Source: an uncultured Acidobacteriia bacterium
GTDB taxonomy: Bacteria; Acidobacteriota; Terriglobia; Bryobacterales; Bryobacteraceae
Length of the DNA: 64,000 nucleotides
Direction of reading: 5' to 3'
Assembly (NCBI GenBank): GCA_903851195.1
Contig: CAINNJ010000050.1
Coordinates: 1 to 64,000, forward strand
The first letter of the stretch is position 1; each line of letters starts with the position of its first letter. The notes beneath the pieces are model-generated. The model ran no database searches, had not been told where the DNA came from, and saw only the letters and a list, made by a program, of their open reading frames with translations. A program made the position numbers and the translations under genes. Positions 6,896 through 14,320 of this stretch are shown piece by piece.

Positions 6896-9545
6896 TTGCT
6901 TTCTCTCCGGCGATTCCGGCGGCCTGCACTCGCGCGTTGGGTTCGCCGACCAGGATAAACGGCGCCCAGTAATAGGGCGAGGTCTTCGGCCCGAAATGCG
7001 CGATCAGGTCCCGTTGAGCGAAGGTCAGCGAATCTGCCTTCGGCTTTCCCGCCGCGAGGTGTCGGTAGAACTGCTTCATGAGATAGAGCGAATAGTTGTC
7101 GTCTATCCTCCATAACGTCGAGACCACCGACTTCGCCCCGGAGTAGAGGAAAGCGCGCGTCAGATTCGCCACGCCCTCCTGTCCCTGCAGTCTTCCCACG
7201 GCGGTTTCACAGGCAGAAAGAGTAACCAGGTCCGCCTTGAGTCTGAGGTGTGCGACTTCAGCCGGTTCCAGATATCCGTCCTGATTCGCAGCCGGATCGT
7301 CGCGAAGGATCAAGGCGGCGTGGTCAGGTTGCTTTGGATCCGCGATGCCGTGCACGGACAAGTGGATTATGCGAAACCGGTCAAGAGGTTGGGACTCGAA
7401 GGCTGCTTTCGTCGCCGCAGTGCCGATCAGTGTTGTGCCACCGGCAAACATACCGGAAAGCGCTTTCACTTCATCCTCGGATCCGGGAAGCTTCGGCAAT
7501 GGACCGAACGAACGTCCGTAGACTCCTCCGACTCGTTCCGCGGATGCGAGAAGCTTAGCCTCGGCGGGCTTGCGGTCATCCCCATAATCGACTCCGCCCA
7601 CCCCGAGGAAAGCCTTCATCTGACGCGGGCCGCGGCGCTCGTTTTCGAGCAGGTACAGGCTCGTTCCGGACGGGGCGTAACTGATAACGTGCGAACTCAC
7701 CAAAAACTGCGAGGTATTGTCAACGAGAGCGCCGAACGGAACCAGATGGAGCTTTCCATCGGGAACGACAATCAGCCGTGGTTTCGACCTCGCTTCCGGC
7801 ACCGCGCCCAGCAGCTTCGTATAAAGATTGTGCGCCGCGTCGCCGCTATCCGAGCTGGCCGCCCGAATGGATCTCAATGCGGCATCGACTCCTTTTTCGA
7901 TGTCGGCACGTCCGGCGAGTTGGACTGTCCGCGCTTGCTCGCGGGTCGCCACCAAACAAAGCGACATGGAGTCTCTCAGGACGAATTCGAGGAACACCTC
8001 ATCCGGCCGCAATCTCGCGCGAAACTGCGCGAGCGCGATCGACTTTTCAATGCCGCCCTGCTGGTCGGTTCGGGGCGTGGCACTCAGTTGGCGTGTCTCA
8101 TTTGCGAAGAAGAGCGCCTGGAGTACCTGCCGGCGTTCTCTTGGGGTCTCGGCGCTGACCAGGCGCATGCGCAGACGCCGAATCTCCCGTTCCTGCGCGG
8201 TTGAGGCCTGCCCCGCCCAGCGGCCGGGACCGCCGCCGCGGAGTAGATCGTTGAGGGATCGCCCACGAACCCGCTCCACGATGGAGAAAGCTTTATCCGG
8301 ATCGTGCAATTGCGTGGCGGCCAGCGCGAAGTGTTCAGCATACGTTTCGCTCATGGTGGTCAGCAGCCCCACCTGTGTTCGCGCGTCAGGCGCGTTCATG
8401 AGCATGCCTTCGATCACGTCTGTTGCTTCGGCGTAGAGCGCGTCGGCCTCGGAATATTTCTGAAGACTCATTTTGAGTCCGGCCAGCCCCGTCAGCCGGA
8501 AGGGAATCAGGTAGGACTCTCCGCTGTGTCGCGCGGCTTCGACACTGGCGGTCGCGTAACGCTCTGCGTTGGCCAGATCCTTCCGGGCGCGGTAGATGTC
8601 CGCGAGGTCGACACAGGCGGTCTCCAGTAGTCTTCGGAAGCCGCCGCTGCTCGAGATCTCTCGTGCTTCCTGCAGCAGACTGATCGAGCGATCATGTTTC
8701 CCCGTCGCTTCCGAGATAGCCGCGGACGTGATCAGGAACTGCGCTTCCTTTACGCGTTTGCCCTTTTCCCGTGCTTCCTCTAGCGCCAAGTCTACTATCG
8801 CCTGCGCCTCGGTCTGCCGGTTCAGCCCGATCAGAGCTTTTGCCTTTCCCCAATAAAGTGGAAACGGAAAGCCGGTGTCCGGGTTGGCCTTTGCAAGCGC
8901 CATGGCCTGATCGAAAAACTGCAGAGATTCGCTGAAGCTTCGCAGCAGGACCAGGCCGGTGCCGCTGGCGGAGAGATAGCGAATTTCGGCGCCGACGTCA
9001 TGGATGGCCTTCGCCTCCAGGATCGCGGTGGCGATCATGGGCCTGGCTTCACTGAGTCGGCCCTGAATGAAGGCCAGAATCGCCAGTTCGCCGTTCGCTC
9101 GGGCGGTCCATTTACGGTCAGATCCGGCTTTGGCTATGGAAAGAACCTCGCTCCAGTCGCGAACCGCCGCCGCCGTGTCGATCTCCCCATCGACATCCCC
9201 CTTGATCGTCAGACATCGGAATTTCAAATCCCGGTCCTGCTGAACTGCCTCGTCCGCAAGCTGATCTTCGAGAAACTCCGAGAGCTCCGGCAGTGAAGCG
9301 CTTTCCATGTTGCTTCTGAGGCGGCCTACCTTGGCAAACAGTGCGTTCCGGTCTTGCCGGAGTTTCCTGAAAAGCTGCTCGGCCTCTTCGTATTTGGGAC
9401 CCGCATCGGACCAGTTATACGAATCCGCGAGATATTCCGCCCTCTCCAGCAGAACATTTGCCGGGAGAGGTTGGCCCGATAAGGGTTGGGAAAGCCACGT
9501 TCCAGCCAGCAAGATCAAAACCGCACTTCGTTTTCGATTTATCAC
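6885..9545 (-). CDS. TPR-repeat protein with C-terminal CHAT (caspase-like) protease domain
   Basis: 886 residues, GTG start with CAGGAG nine bases upstream. An N-terminal hydrophobic segment (9-25, VLILLAGTWLSQPLSGQ) looks like a signal peptide or anchor. Residues ~30-430 are tetratricopeptide-like helical repeats and ~560-880 a CHAT domain. The caspase-type dyad is intact: His732 in HLSVHG and Cys779 in LSACETAVG. CHAT proteases cleave a partner after activation through the TPR part, and act in bacterial defence and programmed death (for example Craspase and gasdermin-linked systems). The gene is first in an operon with an S41/PDZ protease and sits in accessory DNA. The trigger and substrate cannot be read from the sequence. 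Confidence 0.88.
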   Translation of the reverse strand: MINRKRSAVLILLAGTWLSQPLSGQPLPANVLLERAEYLADSYNWSDAGPKYEEAEQLFRKLRQDRNALFAKVGRLRSNMESASLPELSEFLEDQLADEAVQQDRDLKFRCLTIKGDVDGEIDTAAAVRDWSEVLSIAKAGSDRKWTARANGELAILAFIQGRLSEARPMIATAILEAKAIHDVGAEIRYLSASGTGLVLLRSFSESLQFFDQAMALAKANPDTGFPFPLYWGKAKALIGLNRQTEAQAIVDLALEEAREKGKRVKEAQFLITSAAISEATGKHDRSISLLQEAREISSSGGFRRLLETACVDLADIYRARKDLANAERYATASVEAARHSGESYLIPFRLTGLAGLKMSLQKYSEADALYAEATDVIEGMLMNAPDARTQVGLLTTMSETYAEHFALAATQLHDPDKAFSIVERVRGRSLNDLLRGGGPGRWAGQASTAQEREIRRLRMRLVSAETPRERRQVLQALFFANETRQLSATPRTDQQGGIEKSIALAQFRARLRPDEVFLEFVLRDSMSLCLVATREQARTVQLAGRADIEKGVDAALRSIRAASSDSGDAAHNLYTKLLGAVPEARSKPRLIVVPDGKLHLVPFGALVDNTSQFLVSSHVISYAPSGTSLYLLENERRGPRQMKAFLGVGGVDYGDDRKPAEAKLLASAERVGGVYGRSFGPLPKLPGSEDEVKALSGMFAGGTTLIGTAATKAAFESQPLDRFRIIHLSVHGIADPKQPDHAALILRDDPAANQDGYLEPAEVAHLRLKADLVTLSACETAVGRLQGQEGVANLTRAFLYSGAKSVVSTLWRIDDNYSLYLMKQFYRHLAAGKPKADSLTFAQRDLIAHFGPKTSPYYWAPFILVGEPNARVQAAGIAGEKANDK

Positions 9546-9764
9546 CCTCAGATACTCCTGCGGAAAACGCGCTTATCCAGAGGCTACGAAACCTGTCCCA
9601 TGATTTCAAATCGTGATAGTGCGTTTTATTTCGGCGTAATGGCAATGCCCATCGGGTTTCAGCGGCGTCGCCGCGCTCCTGTGGTTTTCCACATTTGCAA
9701 CGGACGACGTCTGGTCTGTTATTCAGGGTAAGAGCTTCAGGAGCCCACCGCAGCTCATTGAAAA

Positions 9765-9880
9765 GAAACGGGATAACGTGGAAGCCAGCGACAAGAGTAA
9801 CGTATGCCCGCGACAAAAATAACGTACTTACCTCGCTAAGTGCCTGATTCCTCGCTGGCGCGCCGCGACAAAAATAACGT
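9765..9880. repeat. Iteron-like direct repeats CGACAAAAATAACGT
   Basis: Three direct copies: 9789-9803 (CGACAAGAGTAACGT, two mismatches), 9811-9825 and 9866-9880 (both CGACAAAAATAACGT). Start-to-start spacing is 22 and 55 bases, whole numbers of helical turns. A weak fourth (ending GGATAACGT at 9779) precedes them. They lie just past the 3' end of repA. Either they are iterons of a RepA-type origin or they are terminal repeats of an IS21-type element; the neighbouring repA favours the first. The flanking stretch 9546-9764 has no gene. Confidence 0.55.
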
Positions 9881-9888
9881 GGAAAAGG

Positions 9889-10833
9889 TCAGAAAGCGAG
9901 ACGTTGTTGATGAAAAGCAGAAGTGGGTCGGCTCAAAAGGTAAGTGCCGTCGGGCGAAATCTCAACCGGACACTCCGGCCATAAGTTCCGCACGGCAGCG
10001 ATCCAACGGGCGACGGTTCGACGGAAATCCCGTTCGCGCAGGTACTCTCCCGTGCCCAGTTGTGCGGCCAGTCCTCTTTCACCGAACAGCGGGATCCGCA
10101 CGGGACGGTTGACTCCGTATGTCCGCCACGACAGCCACATATAAAAGTCGAGTGCGCCCGGCGCGTGGAGCAACGCCCGGACGATCTCGCGGTTGACGGG
10201 GATCGGGTGTGCCTGAACCTCCGCCCAGAACGCCTCGCTCAGGACTACCGAGTTCTGTCGCAGCGTCGCATCCTGCGGGCGCAGGGTCGGGTCTTTCGTC
10301 CAGAGACGGACTCGTTCGAAAAAGCAGAAACGTGAACAGTCCCACACATCAGCAGTTTCGAGCATCTCGTCGGTGCCGAAGAAGATGGTGCTCCCGAAGA
10401 TTCTTTTGAACCCGGCGATCAGGCGGCGATAATGCGGTCCGTCCGGCGGCAGACCAAATTCGTTCAGGATTTCGGCCCCGGACGAAAACGTGATTTCGCG
10501 GCTCTTCTGCCGGACTGCCTTGGTCGCCACCCACAATGGAATCAGCCTGTCCTGCCCGAAGGGAAGGCCATACTTCGGGTGACCGCATACCTGCAGAATG
10601 AACGCGCCGTTCCGCCTCTTGTGCAACAGGGTGCCGCCCGGTGTTCGCTTGAGTGGAAGGCCGCAGAGCAGGAACGGCCGGGACGTGAATAACAGCGGAT
10701 CGGACTTTTGCTGTGCGGAGCCGGCGCGCACGGGTTCCACCTGGTCGAGTCGCCGCTGCTTTTGCGGCGAGATTTCGGCGACGTCGCCCAGTTCGCTGGA
10801 CAACTTCTTCAGGATTGAGCATGCGCTCTCCAT
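9889..10833 (-). CDS. RepA-type plasmid replication initiator
   Basis: About 314 residues from the ATG at 10833; a TTG start at 10944 would add 37 low-complexity residues. Recognisable pattern of the plasmid RepA_C family: GLPLKRTPGG, then GLPFGQDRLIPLWVATKAVR, a second conserved block around ITFSSGAEILNEFGL and RRLIAGFKRIF, then WAEVQAHPIPVN and the Tyr/Trp-rich LDFYMWLSW. These proteins bind iterons to initiate replication. Finding one beside an excisionase-like gene, a recombinase and a tRNA points to a plasmid-like integrative element. No copy-control RNA was seen. Confidence 0.75.
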   Translation of the reverse strand: MESACSILKKLSSELGDVAEISPQKQRRLDQVEPVRAGSAQQKSDPLLFTSRPFLLCGLPLKRTPGGTLLHKRRNGAFILQVCGHPKYGLPFGQDRLIPLWVATKAVRQKSREITFSSGAEILNEFGLPPDGPHYRRLIAGFKRIFGSTIFFGTDEMLETADVWDCSRFCFFERVRLWTKDPTLRPQDATLRQNSVVLSEAFWAEVQAHPIPVNREIVRALLHAPGALDFYMWLSWRTYGVNRPVRIPLFGERGLAAQLGTGEYLRERDFRRTVARWIAAVRNLWPECPVEISPDGTYLLSRPTSAFHQQRLAF

Positions 10834-10991
10834 TTTGACGGGGAGCCGACCTTGTGGAAACGGACTTCTCCGTAAACAAAGGTCCGCTCGACGCGAAGAA
10901 CTGACAGGCTTTGTCCAAAAAGAATTTCTTGTCTCTTTTGTCAAAAGCGCGGCCGTGGCGACCCTTTGTGGATGGAGGACCAGGTAAATTT

Positions 10992-11291
10992 ATGAGGAAC
11001 CAACGAGTTGCTGTTGAGAACGAACGGGATGTTTCCGTACGGGCGGCCGATACCGGCGCGCCCGATTGTCTGTTGCGCGCCGCAGACCTGCAGGAGTTGC
11101 TCGGTCTGAGTCGCGCGAAGATCTATCGCCTGATGCAGGAAAACGTTCTGCCCACCGTACGGATTGGCGGCTCGATCCGGGTGCCGCAGAGAGCACTGGC
11201 GCAATGGATCGAGCAAAACACGCGAATCGGTGGTGCACGGGAAGGTATCGGCGCGCTACCTACTGATTCTGTGCGGAACGGGGCGTTGTAG
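10992..11291 (+). CDS. Excisionase/AlpA-like helix-turn-helix DNA-binding protein
   Basis: 99 residues. The central part LLRAADLQELLGLSRAKIYR, then LMQENVLPTVRIGGSIRVPQ, is a MerR-like winged helix of the excisionase family (helix-turn-helix, wing with RIGGSIRVP, then AxxxWIE). It lies 19 bases before the recombinase gene on the same strand, the usual place for a recombination directionality factor. The ATG at 10992 is preceded by GGAGGACCAGG; a longer start at 10911 adds a low-complexity leader. It is divergent from repA, with about 160 bases of shared control region between them. Confidence 0.8.
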   Translation: MRNQRVAVENERDVSVRAADTGAPDCLLRAADLQELLGLSRAKIYRLMQENVLPTVRIGGSIRVPQRALAQWIEQNTRIGGAREGIGALPTDSVRNGAL

Positions 11292-11310
11292 TTTTCGGAG
11301 AGGAGCGGAG

Positions 11311-12522
11311 ATGAAAGCGTTCAAGATCAAACGCGGAAATGACACCTACTACCGGGTAGAGCTTCCGCAGCAACTTTGCACCGACGGCAAGCGACGTTCA
11401 GTAACCGGCAAAACCAAGGCAGAGGCCGTCGAAAAAGCACAGCGGGAAATGGATCGTCACCGCCTTGGCTTAGAGCGCGGTGCTGGCGATCAAACCGCCG
11501 GAGAGTTTCTCGAGGAATTCCTCCGTTACTACGAAAAAGACGGGGGCGTGGCCCCAAGCACGCTGCACGATTACCGATACCACGTCAGGGCGCATATCGT
11601 ACCGGCGCTGGGGAAGACCAAACTGCAGGATCTCGATCCGAAGCGCATTGACGCATTCATGAAGGGTATGCTCGACAGGAACCTTTCCCAGCGCACCTGT
11701 CAGTATGCGTACGCCGTCATTCGGCGGGCTCTACAGTTCGCCGTGGACTGGAAGTACATCGCCGCGAATCCGGCCTCCGCCAGGATGCGAGCTGCCAAGC
11801 GGAGTGCTTCGAGCCAACTCTCGAAAATTCGGTTCCTTACGCAGGAGGAATCGCGACAGTTTGTGGAGGCCGTCCGTGGTGACCGATTTGAACCGCTGTA
11901 CATACTTGCCATCACCACCGGTATGCGTCAGGGGGAAATGCTGGGCCTTCAGTGGTCTGATCTGGATCTCGATAACGGGAAGCTGACGATCCACCGCGCA
12001 CTGCATCGCACAAAGCGCCCGAAAAGTGAAGTGGATCCGGAAGCGTGGTTTACGCTGCGGCACCCGAAGACTCGGGGCAGCCGAAGAACAATTGAGATTC
12101 CGGATGTGACCGTCGAGGCGCTTTTCCAGCAACGGGAGTTGCAGTGCCGGATGCAGGCGGCGGCCGGGTCTTCCTGGCAGGAACAGAAGTTAGTCTTCAC
12201 CACGAACGTTGGAACTCCCGTCGATACCTCCAATGTGCTCCACGACTTTCAGCGTCTCCTGAAGCGGAGCGGCTTTGAGAAGATGCGCTTCTACGATCTG
12301 CGGCACACTCATGCTTCGCTGCTGATTGCCGTGGGCGTGCATCCGAAGAAGATCGCCGAGCGGTTAGGCCACGCCTCGATCAAGCTAACCATGGATCTGT
12401 ATGGTCACCTCTTCGAGGGATCAGATCGCGAGTCAGCCACCCGCATGCAGAAGATGTTCGGTTCCGAGCCAGACAACTCCGATCACGGCAAGCTCGCGCC
12501 CCGGAAGCGCAAACAGGCCTGA
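11311..12522 (+). CDS. Tyrosine recombinase (site-specific integrase)
   Basis: 403 residues from the ATG at 11311 (RBS GGAGAGGAGCGGAG just upstream; a longer frame opens at 11164 but overlaps the xis-like gene). N-terminal AP2-like arm-binding domain, SAM-like core-binding domain (GVAPSTLHDYRYHVRAHIVP), and catalytic domain with Arg206 (TTGMRQGEMLGL), Arg331 (YDLRHTHAS), His354 (RLGHASIKLT) and nucleophile Tyr364 (DLYGHL). The first His of the HxxR box is Tyr here (YDLR), a common variant. It ends about 190 bases from tRNA-Lys, the likely attachment site. Confidence 0.92.
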   Translation: MKAFKIKRGNDTYYRVELPQQLCTDGKRRSVTGKTKAEAVEKAQREMDRHRLGLERGAGDQTAGEFLEEFLRYYEKDGGVAPSTLHDYRYHVRAHIVPALGKTKLQDLDPKRIDAFMKGMLDRNLSQRTCQYAYAVIRRALQFAVDWKYIAANPASARMRAAKRSASSQLSKIRFLTQEESRQFVEAVRGDRFEPLYILAITTGMRQGEMLGLQWSDLDLDNGKLTIHRALHRTKRPKSEVDPEAWFTLRHPKTRGSRRTIEIPDVTVEALFQQRELQCRMQAAAGSSWQEQKLVFTTNVGTPVDTSNVLHDFQRLLKRSGFEKMRFYDLRHTHASLLIAVGVHPKKIAERLGHASIKLTMDLYGHLFEGSDRESATRMQKMFGSEPDNSDHGKLAPRKRKQA

Positions 12523-12576
12523 CTATGTTCGTGAAATCGCTTTAAGCAAAAGAAAGGAAACAGCTTACGCCGGTTT

Positions 12577-12662
12577 TGCTGACAAGCCTGCTGACAAGAA
12601 GGAGGAAACCGCGAAATGTCGAATCAGAAAAACAAACGGTCTGCTGACAAAATTGCTGACAA
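12577..12662. repeat. Four TGCTGACAA direct repeats between integrase and tRNA
   Basis: TGCTGACAA occurs at 12577-12585, 12589-12597, 12642-12650 and 12654-12662: two pairs, each with 12-base spacing, 65 bases apart. Each pair is followed by AGGAGG. Position between int and the attachment tRNA, and paired direct arrangement, fit arm-type binding sites of a tyrosine recombinase. The surrounding 12,523-12,710 stretch has no gene. Confidence 0.6.
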
Positions 12663-12710
12663 AGGAGGTTTCCGGGGAGGGGACTCTGGCAGGAAGTCCT
12701 TTGGAATGAG

Positions 12711-12786
<76 letters not shown>

Positions 12787-12865
12787 GCGAGGGAAACTCC
12801 AGTTTAGCACTGCTTTGTCCGTTCTGGTGAACCTGGTTTCTCCGTGTTACGCTGCATTCAGGAAG

Positions 12866-14305
12866 ATGTTCCAGAGTCGACAGCGTAAAACGAAGATTCT
12901 GTTTGGCTTAGCGGACGCCCTCCTGACCGCCGCCGCTTTCGAATTCGCCTACCGCTTCCGCCAGTCTCTCCACCTCAGGAACGAATTCTTTCTTCTTCCC
13001 GACGTCAAGACTCTCCTGCTCTGCTTCTGCTCCATCGCCTGGGTCGCAACTGGCTACTGGCTCAACGTCCATGGAAAGATCGACGCCGGCCGTATCCGGA
13101 TCATCCTCAGCGACTCCTTCCGCCAGGTCGGCTACAGTGCGCTCGCCATGGCCGCCTTCATCGCCTTCGTTCTCCACCTCGAAATCAGTATCAGCCGCCC
13201 TTTTCTCGGCGCCTTCCTCGTTCTGAGCTGGACCCTCCTTGCCGCCTTCCGCATGGTCGCCCGCCACCTGATGCCCTCGCTCCGCCGGCGTTTCGCCGTC
13301 GAACGCTGCGTTCTCATCGTCGGGCTGGGTGAACGAGCCCGACGCCTTGCCCGCAACCTCGAAGAGTTCGATCAGGAAGGTCTGCGGATTCTCGGGTTCC
13401 TCGCGCCACCCGGGCCGGGCGAAGAAGACCGCGCGCCCGGCCCCACCGTCCGGCTCGGCAGACCGTATCCGATCTTCCCCGTCGGCGAACTGCGCCGTCT
13501 GCTCGCCCGCCAGGCGATCGACGAGGTTCTCTTTGCGGTGGATTCAGACCGTCTTCCGGCTCTGGAAGAAGTCTTCCTGTGGTGTGACGAAGAGGGCGTC
13601 TGCAGCCGGCTTGCGGTGGACTTTTTCCCTCACATCAACAGCGAGCTCGCGCTCGAACGACTCGGTAATACGCCGCTGCTCACCTTTAATGCCGCGCCGG
13701 ACGACGAAGTGCTGCTCTTTGCCAAGCGCCTCATCGATATCACGGTCGCGCTCGCCGCGATCATCGTGCTGAGCCCGCTTCTGCTCACCGTGGCCTTGCT
13801 GGTGAAACTCACCTCTCCGGGACCCGTGATCTTCCGGCAGAATCGCTGCGGCCTGAACGGACGCACCTTTACGTTCTACAAATTCCGCTCCATGGTCACT
13901 GGCGCCGAACAGCGTTTTCACGAGGTGGCGCACCTGACCAGCCGCGACATCGCGACGAAGATCCCCAACGACCCCCGCCTGACGCCGGTTGGCAAGTGGC
14001 TGCGGAAATTCTCCCTCGATGAACTGCCGCAGTTGCTGAACGTCCTGCAGGGCGACATGTCGCTGGTCGGTCCCCGCCCCGCCATCCCCAGCGAAGTCGC
14101 GCAGTATCAGCGATGGCAGCGCCGCCGCCTGCGCATGCGTCCGGGACTGACCTGTCTCTGGGCCGTGCAGGGCCGGGACCGTGTCGATTTCGAAACCTGG
14201 ATGCGGCTGGATCTCGAATACATCGACAACTGGTCGCTTGGCCTGGACGCCCGGATCATGCTCCTCACGATACCGGAAGTCCTGTCGGGCCGGGGAGCGA
14301 GTTAG
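12866..14305 (+). CDS. Undecaprenyl-phosphate sugar phosphotransferase (exopolysaccharide priming enzyme)
   Basis: About 479 residues. Four to five transmembrane helices in the N-terminal half, a CoA-binding-like Rossmann segment (VLIVGLGERARRLARNL), a further membrane helix (TVALAAIIVLSPLLLTVALL) and the catalytic bacterial sugar transferase domain with KFRSMV, then the DELPQLLNVLQGDMSLVGPR and RPGLTCLWAVQGR motifs. It transfers a hexose-1-phosphate to undecaprenyl phosphate at the inner membrane to start exopolysaccharide repeat units. Start is uncertain: a TTG at 12815 would add 17 residues, while the ATG at 12866 has AGGAAG very close. No other polysaccharide genes are adjacent. Confidence 0.9.
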   Translation: MFQSRQRKTKILFGLADALLTAAAFEFAYRFRQSLHLRNEFFLLPDVKTLLLCFCSIAWVATGYWLNVHGKIDAGRIRIILSDSFRQVGYSALAMAAFIAFVLHLEISISRPFLGAFLVLSWTLLAAFRMVARHLMPSLRRRFAVERCVLIVGLGERARRLARNLEEFDQEGLRILGFLAPPGPGEEDRAPGPTVRLGRPYPIFPVGELRRLLARQAIDEVLFAVDSDRLPALEEVFLWCDEEGVCSRLAVDFFPHINSELALERLGNTPLLTFNAAPDDEVLLFAKRLIDITVALAAIIVLSPLLLTVALLVKLTSPGPVIFRQNRCGLNGRTFTFYKFRSMVTGAEQRFHEVAHLTSRDIATKIPNDPRLTPVGKWLRKFSLDELPQLLNVLQGDMSLVGPRPAIPSEVAQYQRWQRRRLRMRPGLTCLWAVQGRDRVDFETWMRLDLEYIDNWSLGLDARIMLLTIPEVLSGRGAS

Positions 14306-14320
14306 GCCGGGCCGGCGGAC

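Noticed and set aside
9415-9816. Minus-strand frame upstream of the CHAT gene
   Set aside because: It overlaps the CHAT signal peptide in another frame and runs into the iteron-like repeats.
12401-12709. Frame across the end of the recombinase and the TGCTGACAA repeats
   Set aside because: Its repeats (ADKPADKKEE) are only the translation of the DNA repeats; no ribosome binding site.
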